DNA of 64,000 nt, taken from positions 124,001 to 188,000 of the forward strand of contig NZ_FQTV01000002.1 of assembly GCF_900128905.1 (NCBI RefSeq), in the 5' to 3' direction. Positions 27,137 to 36,193 of the stretch are shown piece after piece. The DNA comes from Bacteroides luti (GTDB lineage: Bacteria; Bacteroidota; Bacteroidia; Bacteroidales; Bacteroidaceae). Numbering within the stretch: the stretch's first letter is position 1; each line of letters opens with the position of its first letter. The notes beneath the pieces are model-generated. The model was not told the DNA's origin, did no database searches, and worked only from the letters and a program-made list of their open reading frames with translations. The translations under genes were made by a program, and so were the position numbers.

Positions 27137-27190
27137 ATGATGTAAAATGTAACATTTTAGGATCTTAAATAGATGGACGTGAATTAGAAA

Positions 27191-27304
27191 TTATTCGTCA
27201 CTTCTATTTTTGCGTTTCAGGGCTTTATCAGCTCTTTTTTCTTTCAAGCTTTTTACGGCTTCTTTTTTCTTGGATTTTTCTTTTCCTTCTTTTTCTTTCG
27301 ACAT
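27191..27304 (-). CDS. Small Lys/Glu-rich protein
   Basis: A 37-codon frame starts MSKEKEGKEKSKKKEAVKSL and ends KRKNRSDE. Nearly half the residues are Lys or Arg, so it is very basic and probably unstructured or helical. A -7/-33 promoter about 200 bp upstream and a terminator just downstream support a real gene. Similar short Lys-rich proteins occur in Bacteroides; no function is known to me. It could bind nucleic acids or ribosomes. Confidence 0.5.
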   Translation of the reverse strand: MSKEKEGKEKSKKKEAVKSLKEKRADKALKRKNRSDE

Positions 27305-27507
27305 AATATTTATTTTAAAAATGTGTAGAAATTCTCTATAGTTGAAAATTAATAGAAATGAGAATCGGTAGATGTGTGGTTTTTTTTGTTTCTGTAATTA
27401 TTGGTACTCCAGGTTGTAATTTACAAGGGTTATTACCAATGATTCTGCAGTCTAAAAGCTCTTTGCGAACCGATATGTAGTAATGTGATAGATAATAATT
27501 ATATGTT
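27305..27507 (-). other. Long putative 5' untranslated leader of the Lys-rich gene
   Basis: If the promoter at 27508-27539 is used, about 200 nt precede the ATG at 27304. I see no leader peptide or known riboswitch in it. A weak fold is possible around 27405-27445. It could alternatively encode a separate small RNA. Confidence 0.3.
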
Positions 27508-27539
27508 CAAATGTACGACATAAATATTGGCTTCCCAAA
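27508..27539 (-). promoter_or_regulatory. Consensus promoter upstream of the Lys-rich gene
   Basis: On the minus strand TACATTTG (27508-27515) is preceded by TTTG (27536-27539) with a 20-bp spacer, a full match to the Bacteroidetes consensus. Confidence 0.55.
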
Positions 27540-27595
27540 TTAATTAATATATTTCTTAATTCCTTGATCGTATTATTTCCTGATAAATATGCAAA

Positions 27596-27603
27596 TAGTT
27601 TTG
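27596..27603 (+). promoter_or_regulatory. Possible -7 box for the hut operon
   Basis: TAGTTTTG matches TAnnTTTG, 83 bp before the ftcD start codon. No good -33 element is found at the usual distance, so the call is weak and an activator may be needed. Confidence 0.3.
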
Positions 27604-27685
27604 TTTTAATCAAACTAAAACACTATTTTAGAGGCATTGATCTTACAGATCAAAAAAAGATATAAACCTTATTCTTTGTACATAG

Positions 27686-29380
27686 ATGGAAAAACGAATA
27701 GTAGAATGCGTGCCCAATTTCAGTGAGGGGCGCGATATGAATGTAATCAAACAGATAACTGATGTAATAGAGGGTGTAGAGGGCATCAAACTTCTTGATG
27801 TTGACCCGGGTAAAGCTACCAACCGTACCGTTGTTACTTTTGTGGGAGAAATTGATGCTGTGGTGGAAGCTGCTTTTCGGTGTGTGCTGAAAGCTGCAGA
27901 TGTGATAGATATGAGAAAACATCATGGTGAGCATCCGCGTATGGGAGCTACTGATGTACTGCCACTTATCCCTGTCTCTGGCATTACTATGGAAGAGACT
28001 GCTGAATATGCCCGACAGCTTGCAAAAAGAATTGCACTCGAGGGTGGTATACCTACCTATTGTTATGAATACGCTGCGATTCATCCTGAACGTAAAAAAC
28101 TTGCTGCTTGCCGTGAAGGCGAATACGAAGGCTTGAAACCACGTTTTGGTAATCCTGATAAAATGCCCGATTTTGGAGGTGAGGTATGGACTAAGCGTGC
28201 TGCTCAGACAGGATGTACTGCAGTGGGAGCCAGAGATTTCTTGATTGCTGTGAATTTCAATCTCAATACAACTTCTACTCGTCGTGCCAATGCCATTGCT
28301 TTCGATGTTCGCGAACGTGGACGTGTGAAGCGTGAAGGAGATTCTCCTGCAGGGAAAATTATGAAAGATGAACATGGAGAAGATATTTTTATTCCGGGTA
28401 CGCTGAAAAGTACGGCTGCTATTGGCTGGTTTATTGAAGAATATGGAATAGCTCAGGTATCAATGAATATAACCAATATATCTGTAACTCCTTTACATGT
28501 TGCTTTTGAAGAGGTTGTGGCAAAAGCTGCAGCTCGTGGAGTACGGGTAACCGGCACCGAGATTGTTGGTCTGGTGCCAAAGTCCACACTTATTGATGCG
28601 GGTAAATATTTTCTGCGCAAGCAACAACGTTCTGTTGGTATATCAGAAAAGGAGATTATGAAGATTGCCATAAAGTCTATGGGACTTGATGATCTGAAAC
28701 CTTTTGACGCTAAGGATAAGGTGATAGAATACATGATGGAAGATGATTCCGAAGATAAGCTGGTAGATATGTCCGTTTCTGATTTTGCTTACGAAACAGC
28801 CAGTGAATCGGCTGCCCCCGGTGGTGGCTCTATCTCTGCTTACATGGGAGCTTTGGGTGCTGCTTTAGGTGCAATGGTTGCCAATCTCTCTTCGCACAAA
28901 GCAGGATGGGATGCTCGTTGGGAAGAGTTTTCCAATTATGCTGAACGCGGTCAGTCTTTGCTTAACGAACTTCTTTTTCTGGTAGACGAAGATACCCGTT
29001 CCTTTAATAAAGTGATGGATGCTTTTGGCTTGCCAAAGAATACAGAAGAAGAGAAGTCCGCTCGGAGTAAAGCTATTCAGGAAGCAACTTTTTATGCTAC
29101 TCAGATACCTTTCAGAGTAATGAAAGCTTCTTTGGCTGTGTTTGATATTGTGGAACAGATGGCTAAAGAGGGTAACCCCAATTCTGTATCGGATGCCGGA
29201 GTAGGTGCGTTGGCTGCTCGCTCTGCAGTGCTTGGTGCCTGGCTGAATGTACGTATTAATGCTGCCGGAATTAAAAACAGAGATTTGGTTGAGCCTATAT
29301 TATTAGAGTCTGCTGCCATGGCTAAACTGGCGCAGGAGAGGGAAGAAGTTATTCTTGAGATTGTTAATAGTAAAATATAA
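27686..29380 (+). CDS. ftcD: Bifunctional glutamate formimidoyltransferase / formimidoyl-THF cyclodeaminase
   Basis: Last steps of histidine breakdown: moves the formimino group from formiminoglutamate to tetrahydrofolate, then releases ammonia to give methenyl-THF. The 564-residue chain contains the transferase (about 1-325, opening VECVPNFSEGRDMNVI, with DVDPGKATNRTV and KHHGEHPRMGATDVLP) and the cyclodeaminase (about 365-560, with SVSDFAYETASESAAPGGGSISAYMGALGAALGAMV). This is the fused arrangement known from animals. First gene of the hut operon; hutU starts 6 bp later. Confidence 0.93.
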   Translation: MEKRIVECVPNFSEGRDMNVIKQITDVIEGVEGIKLLDVDPGKATNRTVVTFVGEIDAVVEAAFRCVLKAADVIDMRKHHGEHPRMGATDVLPLIPVSGITMEETAEYARQLAKRIALEGGIPTYCYEYAAIHPERKKLAACREGEYEGLKPRFGNPDKMPDFGGEVWTKRAAQTGCTAVGARDFLIAVNFNLNTTSTRRANAIAFDVRERGRVKREGDSPAGKIMKDEHGEDIFIPGTLKSTAAIGWFIEEYGIAQVSMNITNISVTPLHVAFEEVVAKAAARGVRVTGTEIVGLVPKSTLIDAGKYFLRKQQRSVGISEKEIMKIAIKSMGLDDLKPFDAKDKVIEYMMEDDSEDKLVDMSVSDFAYETASESAAPGGGSISAYMGALGAALGAMVANLSSHKAGWDARWEEFSNYAERGQSLLNELLFLVDEDTRSFNKVMDAFGLPKNTEEEKSARSKAIQEATFYATQIPFRVMKASLAVFDIVEQMAKEGNPNSVSDAGVGALAARSAVLGAWLNVRINAAGIKNRDLVEPILLESAAMAKLAQEREEVILEIVNSKI

Positions 29381-29386
29381 CCAGCT

Positions 29387-31411
29387 ATGGAAGAAATCAG
29401 TAAAGAGGAATTTCGCCGATTAATCCTGGCTGGTATCCCTGATATGCTACCCGAAGCCAAACCTTACGAACCTGCTGTTAATCATGCTCCCAAACGAAAG
29501 GATATTTTAACTGACTGTGAAAAGGAGCTTGCCTTGAAGAATGCACTTCGCTATTTTCCAGCTAAATTTCATTCGATACTGGCTCCTGAATTTGCCGACG
29601 AACTGGCAAAGTATGGTCGTATATACATGTATCGTTTTCGTCCCGATTATAAAATATTTGCCCGCCACATAGAAGATTATCCATATAAGTCGAAACAAGC
29701 TGCAGCTATTATGCTGATGTTGAGTAATAACCTGGATGATGCAGTAGCTCAGCATCCGCGTGAACTTATAACTTATGGCGGCAATGGTGCGGTTTTTCAA
29801 AACTGGGCACAATATCTTCTTACCATGAAGTATTTGGCTACTATGACAGATGAGCAGACTTTGGTGATGTATTCCGGTCATCCGATGGGATTGTTCCCTT
29901 CTCACAAGGATGCCCCGCGAGTGGTGGTAACCAATGGTATGGTGATACCTAATTACTCATCAAAAGACCATTGGGAGAAGTTTAATGCTTTGGGTGTATC
30001 TCAATATGGACAGATGACTGCTGGATCGTATATGTACATTGGTCCGCAAGGTATCGTGCACGGTACAACCATCACTGTGCTGAATGCCAAACGAATGCAA
30101 CGCGCCAAACATCCATCCAGAAAAGGTGTATTGTTTGTTTCCTCGGGTTTAGGGGGAATGTCGGGTGCACAACCGAAGGCCGGAAATATTGCCGGAGTTG
30201 TTTCTGTTATTGCTGAAATTAATCCTAAAGCGGTGGCTGTTCGTTATTCACAAGGTTGGGTAGACGAAGTGTTTACTGATTTAGATATATTAATGCCCCG
30301 TATCCGCAAGGCGGTTGATACAAACGAAGTGGTATCTATTGCTTATCAGGGAAATGTGGTCGATTTATGGGAACGGTTGGCTACGGAAGAGATGTATGTA
30401 GATCTTGGTTCCGACCAGACTTCCTTGCATAATCCCTGGGCAGGTGGTTATTATCCGGTAGATATTGATTTTGTTGAGGCTAACCGCATGATGGCCGAAG
30501 AACCTGATAAGTTTCAGGCAAAGGTTCGCTGTACTTTGCGGCGACATGCTGCAGCTATCAATAAACTTACTGCTGCCGGTATGTACTTCTTTGATTATGG
30601 AAATGCCTTTCTACTGGAAGCATCCCGTGCGGGAGCTGATGTGATGAAGGCTGATGGTACTTTCCGTTATCCTTCTTATGTACAGGATATTATGGGTCCG
30701 CTTTTCTTTGATTATGGTTTCGGACCTTTCCGTTGGGTGTGTACCTCGGGTGATCCGAACGACCTTGTTGTAACTGATAGGATTGCTGCCGAAGTGCTTG
30801 AGAAGATTCTTCAGACTGCCCCTGCTGATATCAGGTCTCAACTGGAAGATAACCTGCATTGGATAAAAGAGGCAGGAAAAAATAATCTGGTAGTTGGTTC
30901 CCAGGCACGTATTCTTTATCTTGATTCCATGGGGCGTATTGAAGTGGCCAGAGCATTCAATGAAGCAATAAGGCTTGGTGAGATCTCTGCCCCGGTAGTA
31001 CTGGGACGTGACCATCACGATGTATCGGGTACTGATTCGCCTTTTCGTGAAACTTCCAATATTTACGATGGCTCTTCATTTACTGCAGATATGGCAGTGC
31101 AGAATGTAATCGGCGATTCTTTCCGCGGTGCAACCTGGGTTTCAATTCACAACGGTGGAGGAGTAGGCTGGGGAGAGGTTATCAATGGTGGCTTCGGTAT
31201 GATGATTGATGGCTCGGCTGATGCAGATCGTCGTTTGAAATCCATGCTCTTGTGGGACGTAAATAATGGACTGGCTCGTCGTAGCTGGGCTCGTAATCAG
31301 GGAGCAATGGATGCAGTCCGCAGAGAAATGGAGCGTACTCCGCAACTGGTGGTTACTTTACCTAATATAGCTGATGAGAATCTTATCAAAGCAGCACTAA
31401 AACATAAATAA
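29387..31411 (+). CDS. hutU: Urocanate hydratase
   Basis: Hydrates urocanate to imidazolone propionate using tightly bound NAD. The 674-residue length is that of the long urocanase form, similar to animal UROC1, rather than the roughly 555 residues of Pseudomonas or Bacillus HutU. Typical stretches are YGGNGAVFQNWAQYLL, GPQGIVHGTT, SSGLGGMSGAQPKA, DQTSLHNPWAGGYYPV and GVGWGEVINGGFGMMIDGS. It lies 2 bp before hutH. Confidence 0.94.
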   Translation: MEEISKEEFRRLILAGIPDMLPEAKPYEPAVNHAPKRKDILTDCEKELALKNALRYFPAKFHSILAPEFADELAKYGRIYMYRFRPDYKIFARHIEDYPYKSKQAAAIMLMLSNNLDDAVAQHPRELITYGGNGAVFQNWAQYLLTMKYLATMTDEQTLVMYSGHPMGLFPSHKDAPRVVVTNGMVIPNYSSKDHWEKFNALGVSQYGQMTAGSYMYIGPQGIVHGTTITVLNAKRMQRAKHPSRKGVLFVSSGLGGMSGAQPKAGNIAGVVSVIAEINPKAVAVRYSQGWVDEVFTDLDILMPRIRKAVDTNEVVSIAYQGNVVDLWERLATEEMYVDLGSDQTSLHNPWAGGYYPVDIDFVEANRMMAEEPDKFQAKVRCTLRRHAAAINKLTAAGMYFFDYGNAFLLEASRAGADVMKADGTFRYPSYVQDIMGPLFFDYGFGPFRWVCTSGDPNDLVVTDRIAAEVLEKILQTAPADIRSQLEDNLHWIKEAGKNNLVVGSQARILYLDSMGRIEVARAFNEAIRLGEISAPVVLGRDHHDVSGTDSPFRETSNIYDGSSFTADMAVQNVIGDSFRGATWVSIHNGGGVGWGEVINGGFGMMIDGSADADRRLKSMLLWDVNNGLARRSWARNQGAMDAVRREMERTPQLVVTLPNIADENLIKAALKHK

Positions 31412-31413
31412 CT

Positions 31414-32913
31414 ATGGCAAAAATACATAAAATAAGCACAGCGCACCTGTCAATTGACAGATTGCAACAAATCATAGAGAATGGATATAAACTGGAATTG
31501 TCAGACGAATCGAAAGCTTTGATTCTAAAATGTCGCAGGTATCTGGATGATAAAATAAAGACTCAAGACGAACCAATCTATGGTGTATCTACAGGCTTTG
31601 GGTGTTTTTGTGATATTAGTGTGAGTAATGAACAACTTTCCATTCTTCAGCGTAATCTGGTGATGTCTCATGCCTGCGGTGTTGGCGATCGTGTACCAAA
31701 TGAAATTGTGAAGCTGATGCTAATCCTTAAAATTCAATCGCTTTCTTATGGCTATTCAGGTGTACAGCTGGAAACGGTGCAACGGTTAGTTGACTTTTAT
31801 AATAACGGTGTCTATCCGGTTGTTTATCAGCAGGGGTCGTTAGGAGCATCGGGCGATTTGGTGCCACTGGCTCATTTATGTTTGCCTATTCTGAATTTGG
31901 GAGAGGTAAATTATAAAGGCAAAGATGTGGCTGCTCAAGTGGTAAACCAGAAGTTTGGATGGAAACCTATCACGCTGCAATCTAAAGAGGGACTGGCTTT
32001 GCTGAATGGAACACAATTTATGGGAGCTTATGGCTGTTGGTGTATTATGAATGCAAAGAGATTATCGGCTGTATCAGATGTTACGGCTGCTCTTTCAATT
32101 GATGCTTTCGATGGACGTATTGAGCCTTTCCATCCTGCGGTTCATGCCATTCGTCCGCACAAAGGACAGATTGAAACGGCTCGTCGTATTCGAGAACTGC
32201 TTGACGGCAGCGAGATTATTTCACGCAAGAAGGTACATGTTCAGGATCCTTATTCCTTCCGGTGCGTGCCACAAGTTCACGGGGCATCCAAGGATACCAT
32301 TGCTTTTGTGGAAAGCGTGTTTACAACTGAGATAAACTCTGCTACCGATAATCCAACCATTGTTCCGGATGAAGATTTGATTATCTCGGCAGGTAACTTC
32401 CACGGTGAACCATTGGCTGTAGCTCTCGATTATCTGGCTATTGGTGTGGCTGAACTTGGCAGTATCTCTTCTCAACGAATCTATCGGCTTATTGCCGGCA
32501 AACGTGATCTTCCGGTCTCTCTGGCTGGTAATCCTGGATTGAATAGTGGGTTTATGATTCCTCAGTATGCTGCCGCTTCTATTGTAAGTCAAAGTAAGCA
32601 GTTATGTACTCCCGCATCGGTAGATTCCATTGAGTCGTCCAATGGTCAGGAAGATCATGTGAGTATGGGAGCTAATGCGGCTACAAAATGTTATAAAGTG
32701 ATGGAGAATACAGAACGGGTACTGGCTATTGAAATGTACAATGCAGTGCAGGCTTTGGATTTCCGTCGCCCATTAAGAACGTCTCCTTTTCTGGAAAATA
32801 TTTGTTCTGAATACCGTAAGGTAGTACCATTTGTTGAGAACGATTGCGTGATGTATACCCATATTCAGGTTAGTGTGGATTTTCTAAAGCAAGAAAAGCT
32901 ATTTAAAGCATGA
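31414..32913 (+). CDS. hutH: Histidine ammonia-lyase
   Basis: First step of histidine degradation, giving urocanate and ammonia. The 499-residue protein has GSLGASGDLVPLAH, in which Ala145-Ser146-Gly147 forms the MIO electrophile, plus YGVSTGFG, LLNGTQFM and the Gln/Glu motif SIESSNGQEDHVSMGAN. Its stop overlaps the hutI start (ATGA). Confidence 0.96.
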   Translation: MAKIHKISTAHLSIDRLQQIIENGYKLELSDESKALILKCRRYLDDKIKTQDEPIYGVSTGFGCFCDISVSNEQLSILQRNLVMSHACGVGDRVPNEIVKLMLILKIQSLSYGYSGVQLETVQRLVDFYNNGVYPVVYQQGSLGASGDLVPLAHLCLPILNLGEVNYKGKDVAAQVVNQKFGWKPITLQSKEGLALLNGTQFMGAYGCWCIMNAKRLSAVSDVTAALSIDAFDGRIEPFHPAVHAIRPHKGQIETARRIRELLDGSEIISRKKVHVQDPYSFRCVPQVHGASKDTIAFVESVFTTEINSATDNPTIVPDEDLIISAGNFHGEPLAVALDYLAIGVAELGSISSQRIYRLIAGKRDLPVSLAGNPGLNSGFMIPQYAAASIVSQSKQLCTPASVDSIESSNGQEDHVSMGANAATKCYKVMENTERVLAIEMYNAVQALDFRRPLRTSPFLENICSEYRKVVPFVENDCVMYTHIQVSVDFLKQEKLFKA

Positions 32914-34154
32914 AGCTATTAATAATAAACATACGCGAACTCTATCAGGTTGAAGACACTCCATGTTCAATGGTTTGTGGTAAAGATATGGCTTTTCTGC
33001 CTAGTATCAAAGATGCTTATTTGTTGATGGAAGATGAACGCATTTCTGCTTTTGGAGAAATGTTGTCACTCTCATCAAGTCTCATAGCTGATAAGGTTAT
33101 AGATGCAACTGGGAAGTTTGTGTTACCTGCATTCTGCGATTCTCATACACATATAGTTTATGCCGGCAGCAGGGAACAGGAGTTTATTGACAAGATAAAC
33201 GGATTATCTTACGAGGAAATTGCCAGGCGTGGAGGTGGTATACTTAATTCTGCCAAACAGCTTCACGAGGCAACTGAAGATCAGCTTTATGCTGAGGCTC
33301 TTGTCCGGGTTAATGAGATGATCCGAATAGGAACCGGTGCTGCCGAGATAAAGAGCGGATATGGACTAAATACAGAAGATGAGCTTAAGATGTTGCGTGT
33401 AATCAAACGACTTCGTGAAACTACACCTCTTACTATTCGTGCTACTTTTCTGGGAGCTCATGCCGTACCTACAGCTTATAAAGGCAGTCAATCTGCCTAC
33501 GTAGATTTAATAGTGAACGAAATGATTCCTGCCGTGGCAAGTGAGGGATTGGCAGATTTTGTAGACTCTTTCTGCGATAAAGGTTTCTTTACTTGTGAAG
33601 AAACCGAACGAATTATGGAAGCCGGTGCCAGATATGGTATGCGTTCAAAGATACATGCCAATGAATTGGCTCTTTCTGGTGGCATACAGATAGGAGTGAA
33701 GCATAATGCATTGTCGGTCGATCATCTGGAGTTTACCGGTGATGCTGAGATTGAAGTCCTGAAAGATAGCAGCACTATGCCAACTTTACTACCCGGTGCG
33801 GCCTTCTTCCTGGGAATGAACTATGCACCTGCCCGAAAGATGATAGATAGTGGATTACCTATTGCTCTTGCTTCCGATTATAATCCGGGTTCATCGCCAT
33901 CGGGTAACATGAAGTTTATTCTTTCATTGGCAACAATCAAAATGAAGCTAACTCCTGAAGAGGCAATCAATGCCGCCACAATTAATAGTGCTTATGCAAT
34001 GGGGCTTAACGATACGCATGGTTCTATCTGTATTGGGAAACGGGCAAATGTACTTATCACAAAAGAAATACCATCAATCTACTATTTACCGTATGCCTAT
34101 ACCTCTGATTTGATAGATTCTGTAATTCTTGGTGGAAAAGTAGTTTGTTTCTAA
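32910..34154 (+). CDS. hutI: Imidazolonepropionase
   Basis: Metal-dependent amidohydrolase that opens the imidazolone ring to formiminoglutamate. The 414-residue protein has FCDSHTHIVYAGSREQEF (first metal histidines), GTGAAEIKSGYGLN, KIHANELALSGG, SVDHLEF and ASDYNPGSSPSGNM (metal Asp). It overlaps hutH by 4 bp and ends tail-to-tail with a small membrane gene. Confidence 0.96.
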   Translation: MKLLIINIRELYQVEDTPCSMVCGKDMAFLPSIKDAYLLMEDERISAFGEMLSLSSSLIADKVIDATGKFVLPAFCDSHTHIVYAGSREQEFIDKINGLSYEEIARRGGGILNSAKQLHEATEDQLYAEALVRVNEMIRIGTGAAEIKSGYGLNTEDELKMLRVIKRLRETTPLTIRATFLGAHAVPTAYKGSQSAYVDLIVNEMIPAVASEGLADFVDSFCDKGFFTCEETERIMEAGARYGMRSKIHANELALSGGIQIGVKHNALSVDHLEFTGDAEIEVLKDSSTMPTLLPGAAFFLGMNYAPARKMIDSGLPIALASDYNPGSSPSGNMKFILSLATIKMKLTPEEAINAATINSAYAMGLNDTHGSICIGKRANVLITKEIPSIYYLPYAYTSDLIDSVILGGKVVCF

Positions 34155-34474
34155 GATGATTTCATATTCAGAAATTCTCTCATGTTAAATATATCCATAG
34201 CCACGCATACAAATATAAAGATTCCCATACATATAAGTGAAGCACTGGTAGCCCAGAAAATTCTTCTGGTGAAAATACGCCATTCGGGATTCATGAAATC
34301 ATCGCACGAAACAATGATGGCTTCGTCACTAATAGCCCAGGCAATAAGAAAAGCAACAAATCCTATCAATATAACACTTCCAAGAGTACTTCCTGTAAGC
34401 ACCCAACAAGCCGCACCTGCTCCAATCCAAATGGCGATGTTCAGTATAAATAAGAGTTTTGTTATGAATTTCAT
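34151..34474 (-). CDS. Small putative membrane protein
   Basis: 107 residues with three hydrophobic segments (about 7-27, 30-50 and 74-95) separated by a short polar loop containing SDEAIIVSCDDFMNPEWRIFTRR. The stop overlaps the hutI stop by 4 bp in a convergent layout. No family recognised. The hydrophobic pattern and Arg/Lys placement look like a real membrane protein; a competing plus-strand frame (34182-34481) does not. Confidence 0.55.
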   Translation of the reverse strand: MKFITKLLFILNIAIWIGAGAACWVLTGSTLGSVILIGFVAFLIAWAISDEAIIVSCDDFMNPEWRIFTRRIFWATSASLICMGIFIFVCVAMDIFNMREFLNMKSS

Positions 34475-34947
34475 ATCTTGAACTTATTTACTTACATAAA
34501 TGTTCCCGATTCGTTAACAAAGCGATTCATGGAGAAATAATATTCTGTTTTTATAAAATCTGATAATTAGAATAATAGCGTAAATAGCACTCTAAATATT
34601 ATTAATATTTTTTTTATTTTAAGAGATTACAAAATTATACTTTATTTTTGAAACATCAATAAGCTTTATTGATAAATATTCTTGCAAATAAAATCGATTA
34701 TTGAATATTAAACATTTATTTACTTTACTCAATAAATATTTAACAATGAATTGCTTGTATTTGTTTATTGGGAATACTCCTGAAACTTAAAAACAAAAAG
34801 CATTATTGAAAAAATGTTAGTGTGTATTTTGATCTGTTTTTAACATTATTTGCCTGCTAATGTCTGCTCTAAATGTTTTTTTTTGCATTTTTTTCTATTA
34901 AAATTGAGTACAAGCGAAAATATGGGGTGTATTACTAGTAAACAACC
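34475..34947. other. AT-rich intergenic region upstream of fecR
   Basis: This 473-bp stretch is unusually AT-rich with long T runs. A TATTTTTG box is at 34643-34650, but nearly 300 bp from fecR and without a clear -33 partner. No ECF sigma gene is present here, although the usual order is sigma-fecR-susC. Confidence 0.45.
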
Positions 34948-36075
34948 ATGCTAAAGGTGGATAAAATGCATAAAAAAGAAGAAAATAATAGGAGTACAAA
35001 AAAAAGAGGTTTTGAACAAACTTCTTCGAATGATATCATTCAGCTTATTAAAAAGAATGATAGTGTACTGTCGGCTGAGGAGAAAGATCATATTTGGAGA
35101 AATATTTCAGGAAAGACTATAGGTAAAAAGCAGCGCTTCATTGTTCGTACTCTAAGTATTGCTGCCTCTATTCTGATTTTAGTTGTTGGTGGTTGGGGAA
35201 TATACCGCCTTACAGTTGGGAAAGCAGATATTTACAAGGAAATTACAGCAAATATTAATATCGATACATTACATACATCTTGTCTTTATATAGGCAAACA
35301 GGTGATTGAACTGGATAGGCAAGCCGAAGTTTATTGCAATAGTGAGAAAGGACAACTAAAAATAGTAAACAGAGATGGAAATTCGTTTAATATATCAGTT
35401 CCTGATTCTAAGGAAAATCCGTTCTTGCAGATAGCTGTTCCACAAGGAAATAAAGCTAGAATAATATTAGCGGATAAGACTACTATAACTGTGAGAGAAC
35501 ACACCAAAATGGTATTTCCAATTGCTTATAATGAAAAAACGAGAGAAGTTTATTTGGAAGGAGAAGCTTTTCTAGATGTTACGAAGAATCCTCAAAAACA
35601 GTTTAATGTGAAAACTCAGGATATTGATGTCAGTGTGTTGGGTACATCGTTCAATGTTTCCGCTTTTCCTGAAAGAAATATTCAATCGGTTGTATTGGTT
35701 CGTGGACGAGTGAAAGTTTCAGCATCCTCAGGTGAAACCGTTACTATGCTACCTAATCAGAAATATACATTTGATAAATCAGAACAGAAAAATACGCTGA
35801 ATAATATTGATCCGTACAATGATATTTGCTGGAAAGAAGATTTATTAGTTCTGGATAAAGAACCTCTATCTGTTGTTCTTGAGAAAGTGTGTAAGCATTA
35901 TGATACGAACCTATTCTATAATGCACAGGATATGAGTAAGATAAAAGTGTCTGGAAAATTAGATATAAGCGTTCCATTGGATGATCTTCTTAAAATGCTG
36001 GAAAAAATTGCACCTAACCAAATTACGATAGACACACTGAAGAAAACAATAAAAATGAATGTTAACCCTAAATAA
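34948..36075 (+). CDS. FecR-family anti-sigma factor
   Basis: 375 residues: a cytosolic N-terminal part (about 1-65) that would hold an ECF sigma factor, one membrane helix (about 68-90, RTLSIAASILILVVGGWGIYRL), and a periplasmic FecR domain (about 150-260, with VPQGNKARIILADKTTITVREHTKMVFP and FNVKTQDIDVSVLGTSFNVSAF) ending in a DUF4974-like region (about 295-370, LSVVLEKVCKHYDTNLFY). The downstream SusC carries the matching STN signalling domain. A second ATG at 34966 is an alternative start. Confidence 0.9.
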   Translation: MLKVDKMHKKEENNRSTKKRGFEQTSSNDIIQLIKKNDSVLSAEEKDHIWRNISGKTIGKKQRFIVRTLSIAASILILVVGGWGIYRLTVGKADIYKEITANINIDTLHTSCLYIGKQVIELDRQAEVYCNSEKGQLKIVNRDGNSFNISVPDSKENPFLQIAVPQGNKARIILADKTTITVREHTKMVFPIAYNEKTREVYLEGEAFLDVTKNPQKQFNVKTQDIDVSVLGTSFNVSAFPERNIQSVVLVRGRVKVSASSGETVTMLPNQKYTFDKSEQKNTLNNIDPYNDICWKEDLLVLDKEPLSVVLEKVCKHYDTNLFYNAQDMSKIKVSGKLDISVPLDDLLKMLEKIAPNQITIDTLKKTIKMNVNPK

Positions 36076-36111
36076 AACTAATATGAGAAAAAAGTAAAAA
36101 CACAAAAAAAA

Positions 36112-36140
36112 GCTGAGAGATATTCGCAGTATCTCTCAGC
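36112..36140. promoter_or_regulatory. Perfect hairpin between fecR and susC
   Basis: GCTGAGAGATA (36112-36122) and TATCTCTCAGC (36130-36140) form a perfect 11-bp stem with a 7-nt loop. On the plus strand no T tract follows, so it should not stop fecR-susC transcription fully; on the minus strand a T tract follows, so it would stop antisense transcription. It may also shape relative expression of fecR and susC. Confidence 0.55.
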
Positions 36141-36193
36141 CCGGACTTTGATTGTAATAATGGAATTATTGAACTAACCAAAATCTTTTAAGA

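Noticed and set aside
34182..34481. Plus-strand open frame opposite the small membrane gene
   Set aside because: Its translation lacks family-like features, whereas the minus-strand product has a clear three-helix membrane pattern. Treated as a shadow frame.
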